From Krasilnikovia cinnamomea (GTDB lineage Bacteria; Actinomycetota; Actinomycetes; Mycobacteriales; Micromonosporaceae), in assembly GCF_004217545.1 (NCBI RefSeq), contig NZ_SHKY01000001.1:2976001-3040000 (forward strand): a stretch of 64,000 nt of DNA, read 5' to 3'. Both the position numbers and the translations under genes were made by a program. This document shows positions 8,523-16,220 of this stretch, one piece after another; position 1 is the stretch's first letter, and each line of letters begins with the position of its first letter. A model generated the notes under the pieces. The model worked only from the letters and a program-made list of their open reading frames with translations, was not told the origin of the DNA and ran no database searches.

Positions 8523-8843
8523 TTACTGGCTGGGTGGGGGTGGCGGAGGCGCGCTGCTTCCGAACAACGCGTCCGATGCCGCTTGTGCCGCATGTCCGGC
8601 CTCCTCAAGCTGCTGGTGCGCGGCGTGGTAGAGAGAATCACCGAGGCTGTGCGTCGCCCCAGCAGGCCCGGTGGCGCCGATCGCATCGAGAGCGGAACCA
8701 GTCACGTGCGACCCCGCCCCCTGCACCGTCATACCCCCGGCAATCAGGAGGTGAGCCCCCGCCTGCTGCAGGTCGTGTTCCGCCTTGATGGCCAACTCCA
8801 CCGCGTGTTCCAAATGACCGACGACACCCTGCTGATCGCTCAT
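8523..8843 (-). CDS. small helical protein, 106 aa
   Basis: The protein begins MSDQQGVVGHLEHAVELAIK, is Ala/His-rich and mainly helical, and ends in a run of six prolines (APPPPPPSQ). It overlaps the upstream gene by ATGA (8840-8843). Size, helicity and pairing with a second small helical protein recall WXG100/ESX-like or phage-like structural pairs, but no WXG motif is present. The function is unknown. Confidence 0.65.
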   Translation of the reverse strand: MSDQQGVVGHLEHAVELAIKAEHDLQQAGAHLLIAGGMTVQGAGSHVTGSALDAIGATGPAGATHSLGDSLYHAAHQQLEEAGHAAQAASDALFGSSAPPPPPPSQ

Positions 8844-9199
8844 GAGAGGTCACCTTCACCGATCACGGGAGGCGTCGCTGCGGTCCCGCCCCGGAGGGTG
8901 CCGCGAAGGGTAGCCAGAATCGCCAGCGCCGCCCGGGCGTTCTCCACACCAAGGCGGGCCGCCGCGACGCGGGGATGAACCGCCTGGTCCGCACCCTCCG
9001 CACCGGTGCCGACGGCGTCCGGGTCCACTGCTTCTCGCAATGCCGCCTCCATACGCTCCCCGGATTGCACGACGGCACCTAGAAGGGTCTCTGCCTGCGC
9101 GAGGTGGCTCGTGGCAGTCGCCAGTGAGGCGATAGTCATCTGCCCCCGGGCTATCTCAGCCGCGCTCACGGTCAAACGTTGTCGATCAGAAAGATCCAT
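8840..9199 (-). CDS. small helical protein, 119 aa
   Basis: The protein begins MDLSDRQRLTVSAAEIARGQ and is almost entirely predicted helix, with long Ala/Leu runs (ARAALAILATLRGTL). No motif is recognised. It is the first gene of a likely three-gene operon with the proline-tailed small protein and the TPR protein. Its overlap with the next gene is four bases, implying translational coupling and perhaps a heteromeric partner. Confidence 0.65.
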   Translation of the reverse strand: MDLSDRQRLTVSAAEIARGQMTIASLATATSHLAQAETLLGAVVQSGERMEAALREAVDPDAVGTGAEGADQAVHPRVAAARLGVENARAALAILATLRGTLRGGTAATPPVIGEGDLS

Positions 9200-9873
9200 C
9201 GGACGCTCGCCTTCTCGGAATCACTGCCGCGAAAGTGGACGGCAGGATATCTGTCGTTTGAATCCGCTGCAGTCCGCCGAACATCCGCGAGCTCAACGAT
9301 GAATCATCGTGACGCGATCATCTTGCCGGCGAAAGCAGCTATCCGACAGGTCCCAGCTCTGCCGGAGTCCTTATTGAGTGCCCTGGTCAATCGCTACGCC
9401 TAAGCGCGGACCAGTTCGGGTGGTTCGGGCTGGCCGTCAGGCGACACAAGCCGAGAGTCCCTCAACGAGGGATGCTGCGGCTTTAAACGTCTTCCACTCC
9501 CCCTTGCTCTTTGCCTTGACGACCTTCTTCGTATCGCGCGGCAGGGTGATGAGCAATCACGTCGGTCAGTTTCCGAGACAATCATCGAAGCAACGAGCGC
9601 CCTTCGGGCTGCTGTTACGACTACGCGGCAAATGGTATCGATCGAGAATTGCCGGCATTGGTCTATCCGCGAGTGGGACGCGATGGGTGCCGGTCGAGGT
9701 TTGGTTTACGACCAGGACTGCACCTGCCGCGGTCATCGTCGTTTAGGAAGCCCGTTACGCGTACCGACTTGCGCCGGCCCGCAGTCTCGACCGCGGTCGT
9801 CGAGGGGATGCCGGGGCGGTCCGGAGGGGACGTGGGCGATGATGACCCTCGATCTTGACTACGGGGAGACAGC
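9200..9873. other. lower-GC intergenic stretch at left border of the biosynthetic cluster
   Basis: About 670 bases hold no convincing gene. Base composition is visibly closer to balanced than in flanking genes (for example 9240-9320 and 9480-9660). Short open frames exist on both strands, including a 35-codon minus-strand frame around 9430-9560, but none has a ribosome-binding site or a recognisable product. It contains the promoter region of the small-protein operon and of the gene at 9874. Confidence 0.5.
9296..9310. promoter_or_regulatory. candidate operator, ACGATGA-A-TCATCGT
   Basis: A perfect 15-base palindrome with seven-base arms around a single A lies about 90 bases upstream of the start of the small-protein operon at 9199. 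The position suits a regulator-binding site. No partner regulator is identified. Confidence 0.3.
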
Positions 9874-10827
9874 ATGCGAAACGGATCGGTGGGGATCGTC
9901 GGGGGTGGCCGGGTCGGCACCGCGCTCGGCCAGGCGTTGCAAGGCGCGGGCTATCAGGTGGTGGGCGTCTCGGCACGGTCGGCGCAGGCACGGGATCGCT
10001 GCCGCCGCCGGCTGCCGGGCGTGCCGGTGCTAACCCCGCACGAGGTGGCTGCACGCAGCTCGCTGACGCTGCTCAGCGTCCCCGACGACGCGATCGCGTC
10101 GGTGTGCGGGGAGCTGGCGGCCGCGGGGGCGCTTGCACCGGGCCGGCACGTGATGCACGCCAGCGGGGCCTGCGGCCTGGCGGTGCTGCGGGAGGCCACG
10201 GCCGTGGGGGCGACGCCGCTGGCCGTGCACCCGGCGATGACCTTCCCGGGCGGCGACTCCGACGCCGAGCACGTGGCCGGGATCGCCTTTGCGGTGACGG
10301 CCCCGCCGGAGGCCCGCGACCGTGCCGAGGGGCTGGTCCGCGACCTCGGCGGCGTCCCGGTCTGGATCGCGGAGGCCGATCGCACGCTCTACCACGCGGC
10401 CCTCGTACTTGGCGCCAACAATCTGGTCACCCTCACCGCGGCCGCGATGCAGGCGCTCGGTGCCGCCGGGGTGCCCGACCCTGGTTTCATTCTCGGTCCG
10501 CTGGTCCGCACGACGCTGGAGAATGCGCTGCGGCTCGGTGACGACGCCCTCACCGGGCCGGTCCGCCGCGGTGATACCGCCACGATCGGCGCGCACGTGT
10601 CCACGCTGCGCGAGCGGGTGCCGGCCCTGGTGCCGGGCTATTTGCAGTTCGCGCGCGTCACCGCCGAGCGGGCCCTGGCCGCCAACCTCGGCCAGGCCGC
10701 GAGCGTCGAGCGGGTCGTGGCGATGCTGACCGAGGCGTTGAGCGCAACGCCCGCGTCAGCGTCGTCCGACCCCCGGGTACGAGCGCAACTCGTCGAGGAT
10801 CCGGTCGGCCACGACGATCTTCGGTAG
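9874..10827 (+). CDS. Rossmann/DUF2520 protein, candidate ketopantoate reductase (PanG-like)
   Basis: The 317-residue protein starts with a dinucleotide-binding fold (SVGIVGGGRVGTALGQALQG) and continues into the all-helical DUF2520-type C-terminal domain. ATG 9874 has GGGGAG five bases upstream. From memory, this family includes PanG, a ketopantoate reductase first described in Francisella, and its members often sit beside panC in actinobacteria. Here it lies at the left end of a cluster with panB and panD, so reduction of ketopantoate (or an analogue) with NADPH is a reasonable inference. Its 3' end overlaps the opposing coaB-like gene by 72 bases. It could also be an unrelated oxidoreductase. 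Confidence 0.7.
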   Translation: MRNGSVGIVGGGRVGTALGQALQGAGYQVVGVSARSAQARDRCRRRLPGVPVLTPHEVAARSSLTLLSVPDDAIASVCGELAAAGALAPGRHVMHASGACGLAVLREATAVGATPLAVHPAMTFPGGDSDAEHVAGIAFAVTAPPEARDRAEGLVRDLGGVPVWIAEADRTLYHAALVLGANNLVTLTAAAMQALGAAGVPDPGFILGPLVRTTLENALRLGDDALTGPVRRGDTATIGAHVSTLRERVPALVPGYLQFARVTAERALAANLGQAASVERVVAMLTEALSATPASASSDPRVRAQLVEDPVGHDDLR

Positions 10828-11808
10828 CACCCCGGTGGTGTGCCGCACCCCCTCCCGGTCGATGATCGTGACCTGGTTGGTGTCCACGTCGAAGCCCACG
10901 CCGGGCAACGACACGTTGTTGAGGCACAGCAGGTCGAAGCCCCGCCGGGCCAGCTTGGTGCGGGCCGCATCCAGGTCGGAGTCGGTCTCGGCGGCGAACC
11001 CCACCCGCAGCACACCGGGCGGGATCTCCGGTACGAAGTTGGACACCGTCTCCAGTTCCCAGTGGGCGCCGTCCGGGGTCTTCTTGACCTTGTGGGTGGC
11101 GACGCTGCGCGGACGGTAGTCGGAGATCGCCGCGGCCATGATGACCGCGTCGGCACCGTCGGCGCAGGCAGCCAGCACGGCCTGCCGCACGGCCGCCACG
11201 TCGGGGGCGACGACCAGTCGCACGCCGGCGAGCCGGGGATGGGTATCGGTGGTGCTGATCAGGGTGACCTCGGCGGCACGGTCGCGCGCGGCCCGGGCAA
11301 GGGCCTGGCCCATCTTGCCGGATGACAGGTTCGTGATGATTCGCACCGGATCGACCGGCTCGCGGGTGCCGCCCGACGTCACCACGATCCGCAGGCCGGC
11401 GAGGTCGTCGCGGGGCGGGTGGACGTAGCGCACGGCGTCAACCACGGCATCGGCGTACGGGCGGCCGGCGGCGGCCGCTTCGAGCCGGATTGTCGCGTCG
11501 CCGTCGGCGCACGGTCGCAGCAGCACCCCGGCCGGCTGCTCGAGCACCTGGATCCGGGCCGCGCTGGTCTCGCCGGGCCCCAGGCAGGCGTCGACGGCCA
11601 CCGAGCCGGGCACCGGGTCAGCCCACCGGGCCGTCACCGACGAGCACTGTGTGTAGTCGAACCAACTCGCAGCCGGCAGCGCCGCGGCCGCCTCGGCGCA
11701 GGTCTGGACGTGCACCTCGAAACCCGCTGCGACCAGCGCAGCGGTCGCACCCCAGGCGTGGTGCACATCGCGGCCCGTCCCGACCCGCAGGGTAATTCTC
11801 GTGGCCAT
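10756..11808 (-). CDS. coaB: phosphopantothenate-cysteine ligase (CoaB-type) lacking a CoaC domain
   Basis: Residues 130-345 match the CoaB half of the bifunctional Dfp/CoaBC protein: LRIVVTSGGTREPVDPVR, ITNLSSGKMGQALARAA, VIMAAAISDYRP and the HKVKK lysine motif. CoaB joins 4'-phosphopantothenate to cysteine through an acyl-CMP intermediate. The first 130 residues are only weakly like CoaC. I find neither the PASANT-type histidine region nor the PAMN/cysteine region needed for FMN-dependent decarboxylation. The enzyme may therefore stop at a carboxylate-bearing product or use another amine. GAGGAG lies 11 bases before ATG 11808. It is transcribed away from the main operon. Confidence 0.8.
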   Translation of the reverse strand: MATRITLRVGTGRDVHHAWGATAALVAAGFEVHVQTCAEAAAALPAASWFDYTQCSSVTARWADPVPGSVAVDACLGPGETSAARIQVLEQPAGVLLRPCADGDATIRLEAAAAGRPYADAVVDAVRYVHPPRDDLAGLRIVVTSGGTREPVDPVRIITNLSSGKMGQALARAARDRAAEVTLISTTDTHPRLAGVRLVVAPDVAAVRQAVLAACADGADAVIMAAAISDYRPRSVATHKVKKTPDGAHWELETVSNFVPEIPPGVLRVGFAAETDSDLDAARTKLARRGFDLLCLNNVSLPGVGFDVDTNQVTIIDREGVRHTTGVLPKIVVADRILDELRSYPGVGRR

Positions 11809-12024
11809 ATATCAGATTACTCCTCGTGAATGTCGGGACCCTCGGTACCCGCGCCGGGATTGTCAGTTCACCAGCAATGCACAGTAGGGTGTGGACTCCG
11901 GTCGCCAGCAGGCAGCCAACATCACAGATATCAATTGCACTTGCCATGATCAGCGCTGCTCATTAAGCTCTCCCGGCGCGCAGTTATCGTGGTGTTCACA
12001 TGTTTTAGCGGGGGTTGATCGATC
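11809..12024. promoter_or_regulatory. divergent promoter region of the cluster
   Basis: This 216-base gap separates the coaB-like gene (minus) from the carrier-protein gene (plus). It is distinctly richer in A and T than the genes. It must hold the promoters for both directions, since the plus-strand genes that follow are tightly packed up to 26670. I cannot single out convincing -35/-10 boxes. Confidence 0.5.
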
Positions 12025-12261
12025 GTGCGGGACCAGACTGTCGTCGACGTGGTCTTCGAGGAGTGGCGCAGCGCGCTCGGTGCCGAGCACCCCGCCGAGG
12101 ACGACGATTTCTTCGCCGCCGGCGGCGACTCTCAGCTCGCGCTCCAGATGGTCAGCCGGATCGAGCGGCGACTGGACATCCGCTTCCCCCTCGAGGTGCT
12201 GTTCATCGAGGGCACCCTCGGATCGGTCCTGAACGCCTGCGAGGAGCGGGTTTCGGCCTGA
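12025..12261 (+). CDS. free-standing peptidyl/acyl carrier protein
   Basis: The 78-residue protein is a complete carrier domain. The motif DDFFAAGGDSQLALQMV contains the serine that receives 4'-phosphopantetheine. GTG 12025 is the start, with a G-rich sequence about 11 bases upstream. It is the first gene of the main operon and stands 37 bases before the adenylation enzyme, which is the obvious partner for loading an amino acid onto it. Confidence 0.9.
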   Translation: MRDQTVVDVVFEEWRSALGAEHPAEDDDFFAAGGDSQLALQMVSRIERRLDIRFPLEVLFIEGTLGSVLNACEERVSA

Positions 12262-12298
12262 GCTTTCGACTCGGCCCTACACGACGGAAGAAATCTCA

Positions 12299-13867
12299 AT
12301 GACCACCACCACCGCGGCGCGGCTGTCCGAAATAGACGGCCTGATGGCTTCTGCTCGATTCGCTATCGTTGCCGACGAATTCCCCGCCGAGACGGCGATT
12401 GACACCGGTTCTGAAACGGTTAGCTATTTCGAATTCCGGGACGCGGTATCGGCTGCCGCGAGTGTTCTCGCCGACCTGAAGATTGCTCGTCAGGGTCGCA
12501 TCGGACTGGTTGCCGACAAGCGGCCGAGCACCTACGAGTACTACCTCGGCAGCTGGCACGGCGCGCACGCGGTGGTGCCGCTGGGCCCGCAGAACCCCAC
12601 GGCCTTCAACGCCGACATCTGCCGCCGGGCCGGGCTCGACGCGGTCGTGGTCGACCCCACGCTGCACCCCGAGCTCGCCGCGACCCTGCGCCATGACGGC
12701 ATCGCCGTGGTCGATCCGAACCAACCGGCCCCCGGCGCGGCCGGCCCCGCCGAGCCGCTGCTTCCCGGCGACATCGCCTACATCCTGTTCACCTCAGGGT
12801 CGACCGGGCGGCCCAAGGGCGTGCCCGTCAGCCACGGCAACGTCCGGGCGTACCTGAACATGGCGCTGCCGGCCAGCGAACTCGGCCCCGGCGCACGCCT
12901 GTCGCACACCTTTGCCCTGACCTTCGACCCGTCGGTGCACGACATGCTCGCCGCCTGGACAACCGGCAGCACCCTGGTCGTTCCCCGCAATCGGGAACTT
13001 CTCGCGCCGAGCGCCTACGTGAGCCGCCGCGGCATCACCCACTGGTACTCCGTTCCGTCGCTGGCGGCGTACGCCCGAAGGTCCGGCACCCTGGGCGCCG
13101 ACTCCATGCCGGCCCTGCGGCAGAGTCTGTTCATCGGCGAGCCGCTACCACTGGAACTCGCACGCGATTGGGCCGCCGCCGCGCCGGGAAGCATCGTGCG
13201 GAACGTGTACGGCCCCACCGAGCTGACCATCAGCTGCGTCGAGTACCAGTTGCCAGCCGACGTCACGGACTGGCCGGAGACCAGCAACGGCACGGCGCCG
13301 ATCGGCGCCGTCTATCCCGATCTCGAATGGGTTCTCGTCGACGGCGACCGCACCTCATCGACACAGGGTGAGCTGTGCGTACGTGGCTCCATGCGGTTCC
13401 CGGGATACCTGTCGCCGGCCGACAACGCCGACCGGTTCCTGACCATCGCCGACGGCACCGCCACGCGGGTCGCGCCCGGCGATCCAGTCCCGGCCGACCA
13501 CTGGTACCGCACGGGTGACCTGGTGCGCGTCGCCGCCGAGGGGCTGCTGCACCTCGGCCGGCTCGACCGCCAGGTCAAGATCAGTGGGCACCGCATCGAA
13601 CTCGGCGAAGTGGAGTGGAAGCTGTCCACACACCCGGACGTGCTCGACGCCGCGGTGCTGGCGCTGCCGGACGGCAACGGCGGCCTGCAACTGCGCGCCG
13701 CGGCCACCGGCACCGCCCGGGAGTACGCCGAGATCAAGCAGTACCTGCTGGGCCTCATGCCGGCGTACATGCTCCCGGCAGCCGTCACCTGGCTGCCGTC
13801 GTTCCCGGTGAACGGCAGCGGCAAGGTGGACTACCTCGCGCTGCGCGACATGCTGGTGACCGCATGA
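12299..13867 (+). CDS. stand-alone amino acid adenylation enzyme (DltA-like)
   Basis: The 522-residue protein carries the adenylation core motifs in order: A3 YILFTSGSTGRPKGVPVSHG, A4 LTFDPSVHDML, A5 NVYGPTELTIS, A7 YRTGDLV, A8 GRLDRQVKISGHRIELGEVE and the A10 lysine in NGSGKVDYL. The Asp of FDPS suggests an alpha-amino acid. Aligned by eye to GrsA, the pocket reads about D-P-H-S-L-I-V-I-S-K, which I cannot assign. FDPSVHDM is typical of the D-alanine-carrier-ligase-like stand-alone class, so a small amino acid is likely. It probably loads the carrier protein just upstream. Its stop overlaps the next start (ATGA, 13864-13867). Confidence 0.9.
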   Translation: MTTTTAARLSEIDGLMASARFAIVADEFPAETAIDTGSETVSYFEFRDAVSAAASVLADLKIARQGRIGLVADKRPSTYEYYLGSWHGAHAVVPLGPQNPTAFNADICRRAGLDAVVVDPTLHPELAATLRHDGIAVVDPNQPAPGAAGPAEPLLPGDIAYILFTSGSTGRPKGVPVSHGNVRAYLNMALPASELGPGARLSHTFALTFDPSVHDMLAAWTTGSTLVVPRNRELLAPSAYVSRRGITHWYSVPSLAAYARRSGTLGADSMPALRQSLFIGEPLPLELARDWAAAAPGSIVRNVYGPTELTISCVEYQLPADVTDWPETSNGTAPIGAVYPDLEWVLVDGDRTSSTQGELCVRGSMRFPGYLSPADNADRFLTIADGTATRVAPGDPVPADHWYRTGDLVRVAAEGLLHLGRLDRQVKISGHRIELGEVEWKLSTHPDVLDAAVLALPDGNGGLQLRAAATGTAREYAEIKQYLLGLMPAYMLPAAVTWLPSFPVNGSGKVDYLALRDMLVTA

Positions 13868-15117
13868 CCGCGGATCCCCGGCGGCCGACGATCGTGGTCG
13901 TGCACGGGCCCGGCTCGGCCGGCCCGCGCGACGTGCTACGCGCCGCCCGAGGGTGGGCCGACCTCGTGTTCCTGGTGAACCCGGACGATTCGAACGGCGC
14001 GGCCGACCTGCCGATGCTGTCCCGGCTCGCCCGGGTGGTGCAGGACCGGCCGGACACCGACGTGCTGGCCGAACTGCGCGCCCTGGCTCCGGTCGGGATC
14101 ACCACGTTCGGCGACGCCCGTATCGCGCGCTGCGCGGAGCTGGCCGCGGGGCTCGGCCTGCCGTACCACAGCAGGCGGACGGCCGAGCTGCTCAGCGACA
14201 AGGTCCGGCAGCGAGCCGCGCTGAACGCCGCAGGCGTCAGCCCGACCCGGGTCGAGGCCGCGGCGAGCACGCGGGAGCTGCCGGCCGCGGCCGAGAAGGT
14301 CGGCTACCCGGTCGTGGTCAAGCCGGCGTCCGGCAACAGCAGCCGGTGGACCGGCCGCTACGACGACTCGGCGGCGCTGGACGCGCTGATCCGCGCGGCG
14401 GCGGCCGACCCGGCGGCGCCGGCGTGCTGGATCGTCGAGGAGCTGCTGCCGGCGGGCCGTCATCCGTACGGCGACGTGCTGGCCGATTTCGTCTCGGTGG
14501 AGTCCGTGGTCGAGCACGGCCGGATCACGCACTTCGCCGTCACCGACCGCCTGGCCCTGGCACCGCCGTTCCGGGAGCGCGGTCTGCTCCTGCCGACGCT
14601 GCTGGCGCCGGACGAGACCGAACCCGTCCTGGCCCTGGCCTCGGCCGCCCTGGCGGCCCTGGATGTGCGGTGGGGCGTTACGCACACCGAGATCAAGCTG
14701 ACCCCGGAGGGCCCCCGGGTCATCGAGGTCAACGGCCGTCTCGGCGGCTGGGTCGGCGAGCTGATGCGGCGCACCGCCACGGTCGACCCCGTCCGCGTCG
14801 TGCTGGACGTCGCCGCGGGCCGCCCCGCGGATCTCGGCGGTCTCGCGTTCCGCGCGCACGCCGCCGTACTGCTCGTCCAGCCGCCCGAGGGCCGGTTCGG
14901 GGTCACCGAACTCGCCGACCCGGCGGTCTTCCGCACCGAACCGGGCGTGTGGCAGGTGTGGCGGCGCGCCGAGCCCGGCGACGTCGTGGACTCCCGGTCC
15001 GGCTCGCTGCAGATGCTCTACGCGGTCTACACCGAGACCGACCGCGCCGGCATGTCCGGCACCCTGCGCCGCCTGGACCGTATCGGCCGGGACGCCGCGC
15101 TGCTCCAGCCGCACTGA
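13864..15117 (+). CDS. ATP-grasp carboxylate-amine ligase
   Basis: The 417-residue protein shows ATP-grasp features: the lysine strand YPVVVKPASGNSS near residue 155, the hinge region CWIVEELLP, and the magnesium/ATP-binding end THTEIKLTPEGPRVIEVNGR near residues 278-297. It fits the L-amino acid ligase/carnosine synthase-like group, which joins a carboxylate to an amine through an acyl phosphate. In this cluster it could make the amide that PanC would normally make, or a dipeptide. It is coupled to the adenylation gene by a four-base overlap. Confidence 0.85.
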   Translation: MTADPRRPTIVVVHGPGSAGPRDVLRAARGWADLVFLVNPDDSNGAADLPMLSRLARVVQDRPDTDVLAELRALAPVGITTFGDARIARCAELAAGLGLPYHSRRTAELLSDKVRQRAALNAAGVSPTRVEAAASTRELPAAAEKVGYPVVVKPASGNSSRWTGRYDDSAALDALIRAAAADPAAPACWIVEELLPAGRHPYGDVLADFVSVESVVEHGRITHFAVTDRLALAPPFRERGLLLPTLLAPDETEPVLALASAALAALDVRWGVTHTEIKLTPEGPRVIEVNGRLGGWVGELMRRTATVDPVRVVLDVAAGRPADLGGLAFRAHAAVLLVQPPEGRFGVTELADPAVFRTEPGVWQVWRRAEPGDVVDSRSGSLQMLYAVYTETDRAGMSGTLRRLDRIGRDAALLQPH

Positions 15118-15185
15118 GGCGGCGTTCCCAAGGACGCGACGCGAGAACGCGTCGCCTTCCGCTCCCGGCAAACAGGGGAATCCAC

Positions 15186-16220
15186 ATGTGTCTTGCGGTG
15201 TTCATCCACCGGCCCGGCAACGAGGACGCGTTCGTCGTCTACGAGACCCGGGACCAATCCATCCATCTGCGGCAGGGCCGGATGGTGACCGCCTCGGGCG
15301 AGTCCTACGGCTGCCACTGGCGCGACGATCCGGGTCTGCTGCGCCGGGTCTGGACCATGCGCTTCGGCCGCGACGAGGCGCTGCTCGGCCAGCAGGTACG
15401 CGGCGGACTCGACGCCGGCGGCGGCACGTGGGTGGCGGTCAATGAGGACACCGGCCTGTACGCCAAGATTCTCATTGCCCCGACCGTCAGCGGCGAGCTC
15501 GGCGAGAGCCCCTCGACGGAGCTGCGCCAGCAGCGAGCCAAGGCCGGGTACGTCACCCGCAGCGGGCTTTGCCTCGACGCGGTGAGCTACCCCAGCGCCG
15601 CCGAGGCGATCGCCGGTCTGCGCGCCCTGCCCGCGACGCTTGCCGCCGAGGGCCGCCGCATGCTGCCGTTCTTCCTGCTCGTCGCGGACGCCGAGCACGC
15701 CTACGTGGTGCAGCACCACGACCAGGACGACATCGAGGTGCACCCGGTGACGCCGAACGAGGTGCACGTGCTGTCGGTGCGCGGCCTCGACGCGCCGCAG
15801 GCGACGCTGACCGGCCTCATCCACGAGCGGTTGGCCGGCCTGCCGGCGCCGGGCGCCGACCCGGTGAGCTGGGATCCGTGGCTCGCCACCTTCGGCCTGG
15901 CCGGCTACCTCGACGAGCGGTCCTACCAGGATCCGGCATGGCGAGCGCACCGCATGACCGCGCTGCAACCTCCGTACCTCAACACCACCGACGAGACGCG
16001 GCACCGGCGGGCACCATGGCCGGTCGACGTGGATCCGGGCGAGGTCGAGTGGACCAAGAGCACCACGTGCGCGGTACTGGGCCGCCGCAGGGTGCGCGCC
16101 CTGCTCTACGAGGAGCGGCACGTCGAGCCCGGCGAGCCGTGGCCGACCGCGATCGCCGACCTGTCGTTCCCGCGGACCTCGTCCGACTACACGGCGGTCG
16201 TGACGCCGGTACCGGCATGA
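15186..16220 (+). CDS. NRDE/TANGO2-like protein with N-terminal cysteine (first copy)
   Basis: The 344-residue protein begins Met-Cys (MCLAVFIHRPGNEDAFVVYE), with an Arg-Asp pair (YETRDQ) where NRDE proteins have N-R-D-E. GGGTWVAVNEDTGLYA matches the family's second conserved block. In N-terminal-nucleophile hydrolases, removal of Met exposes Cys-1 as the catalytic residue. The TANGO2 family is poorly understood; the fold is shared with penicillin V acylase-like enzymes. A role in amide hydrolysis or acyl transfer is an inference. It sits 68 bases after the ATP-grasp gene and overlaps the next gene by ATGA. Confidence 0.7.
   Translation: MCLAVFIHRPGNEDAFVVYETRDQSIHLRQGRMVTASGESYGCHWRDDPGLLRRVWTMRFGRDEALLGQQVRGGLDAGGGTWVAVNEDTGLYAKILIAPTVSGELGESPSTELRQQRAKAGYVTRSGLCLDAVSYPSAAEAIAGLRALPATLAAEGRRMLPFFLLVADAEHAYVVQHHDQDDIEVHPVTPNEVHVLSVRGLDAPQATLTGLIHERLAGLPAPGADPVSWDPWLATFGLAGYLDERSYQDPAWRAHRMTALQPPYLNTTDETRHRRAPWPVDVDPGEVEWTKSTTCAVLGRRRVRALLYEERHVEPGEPWPTAIADLSFPRTSSDYTAVVTPVPA

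Noticed and set aside
9378..9746. 122-codon plus-strand frame in the lower-GC gap
   Set aside because: Its composition is unlike coding sequence, it has no start signal, and no domain is recognised.
9200..9873. Mobile element or integrase remnant at the cluster border
   Set aside because: No transposase, integrase or terminal inverted repeats could be found in the lower-GC stretch.
10756..11808. Full bifunctional CoaBC
   Set aside because: The CoaC catalytic His and Cys regions are not found in the N-terminal 130 residues, so only the CoaB function was called.
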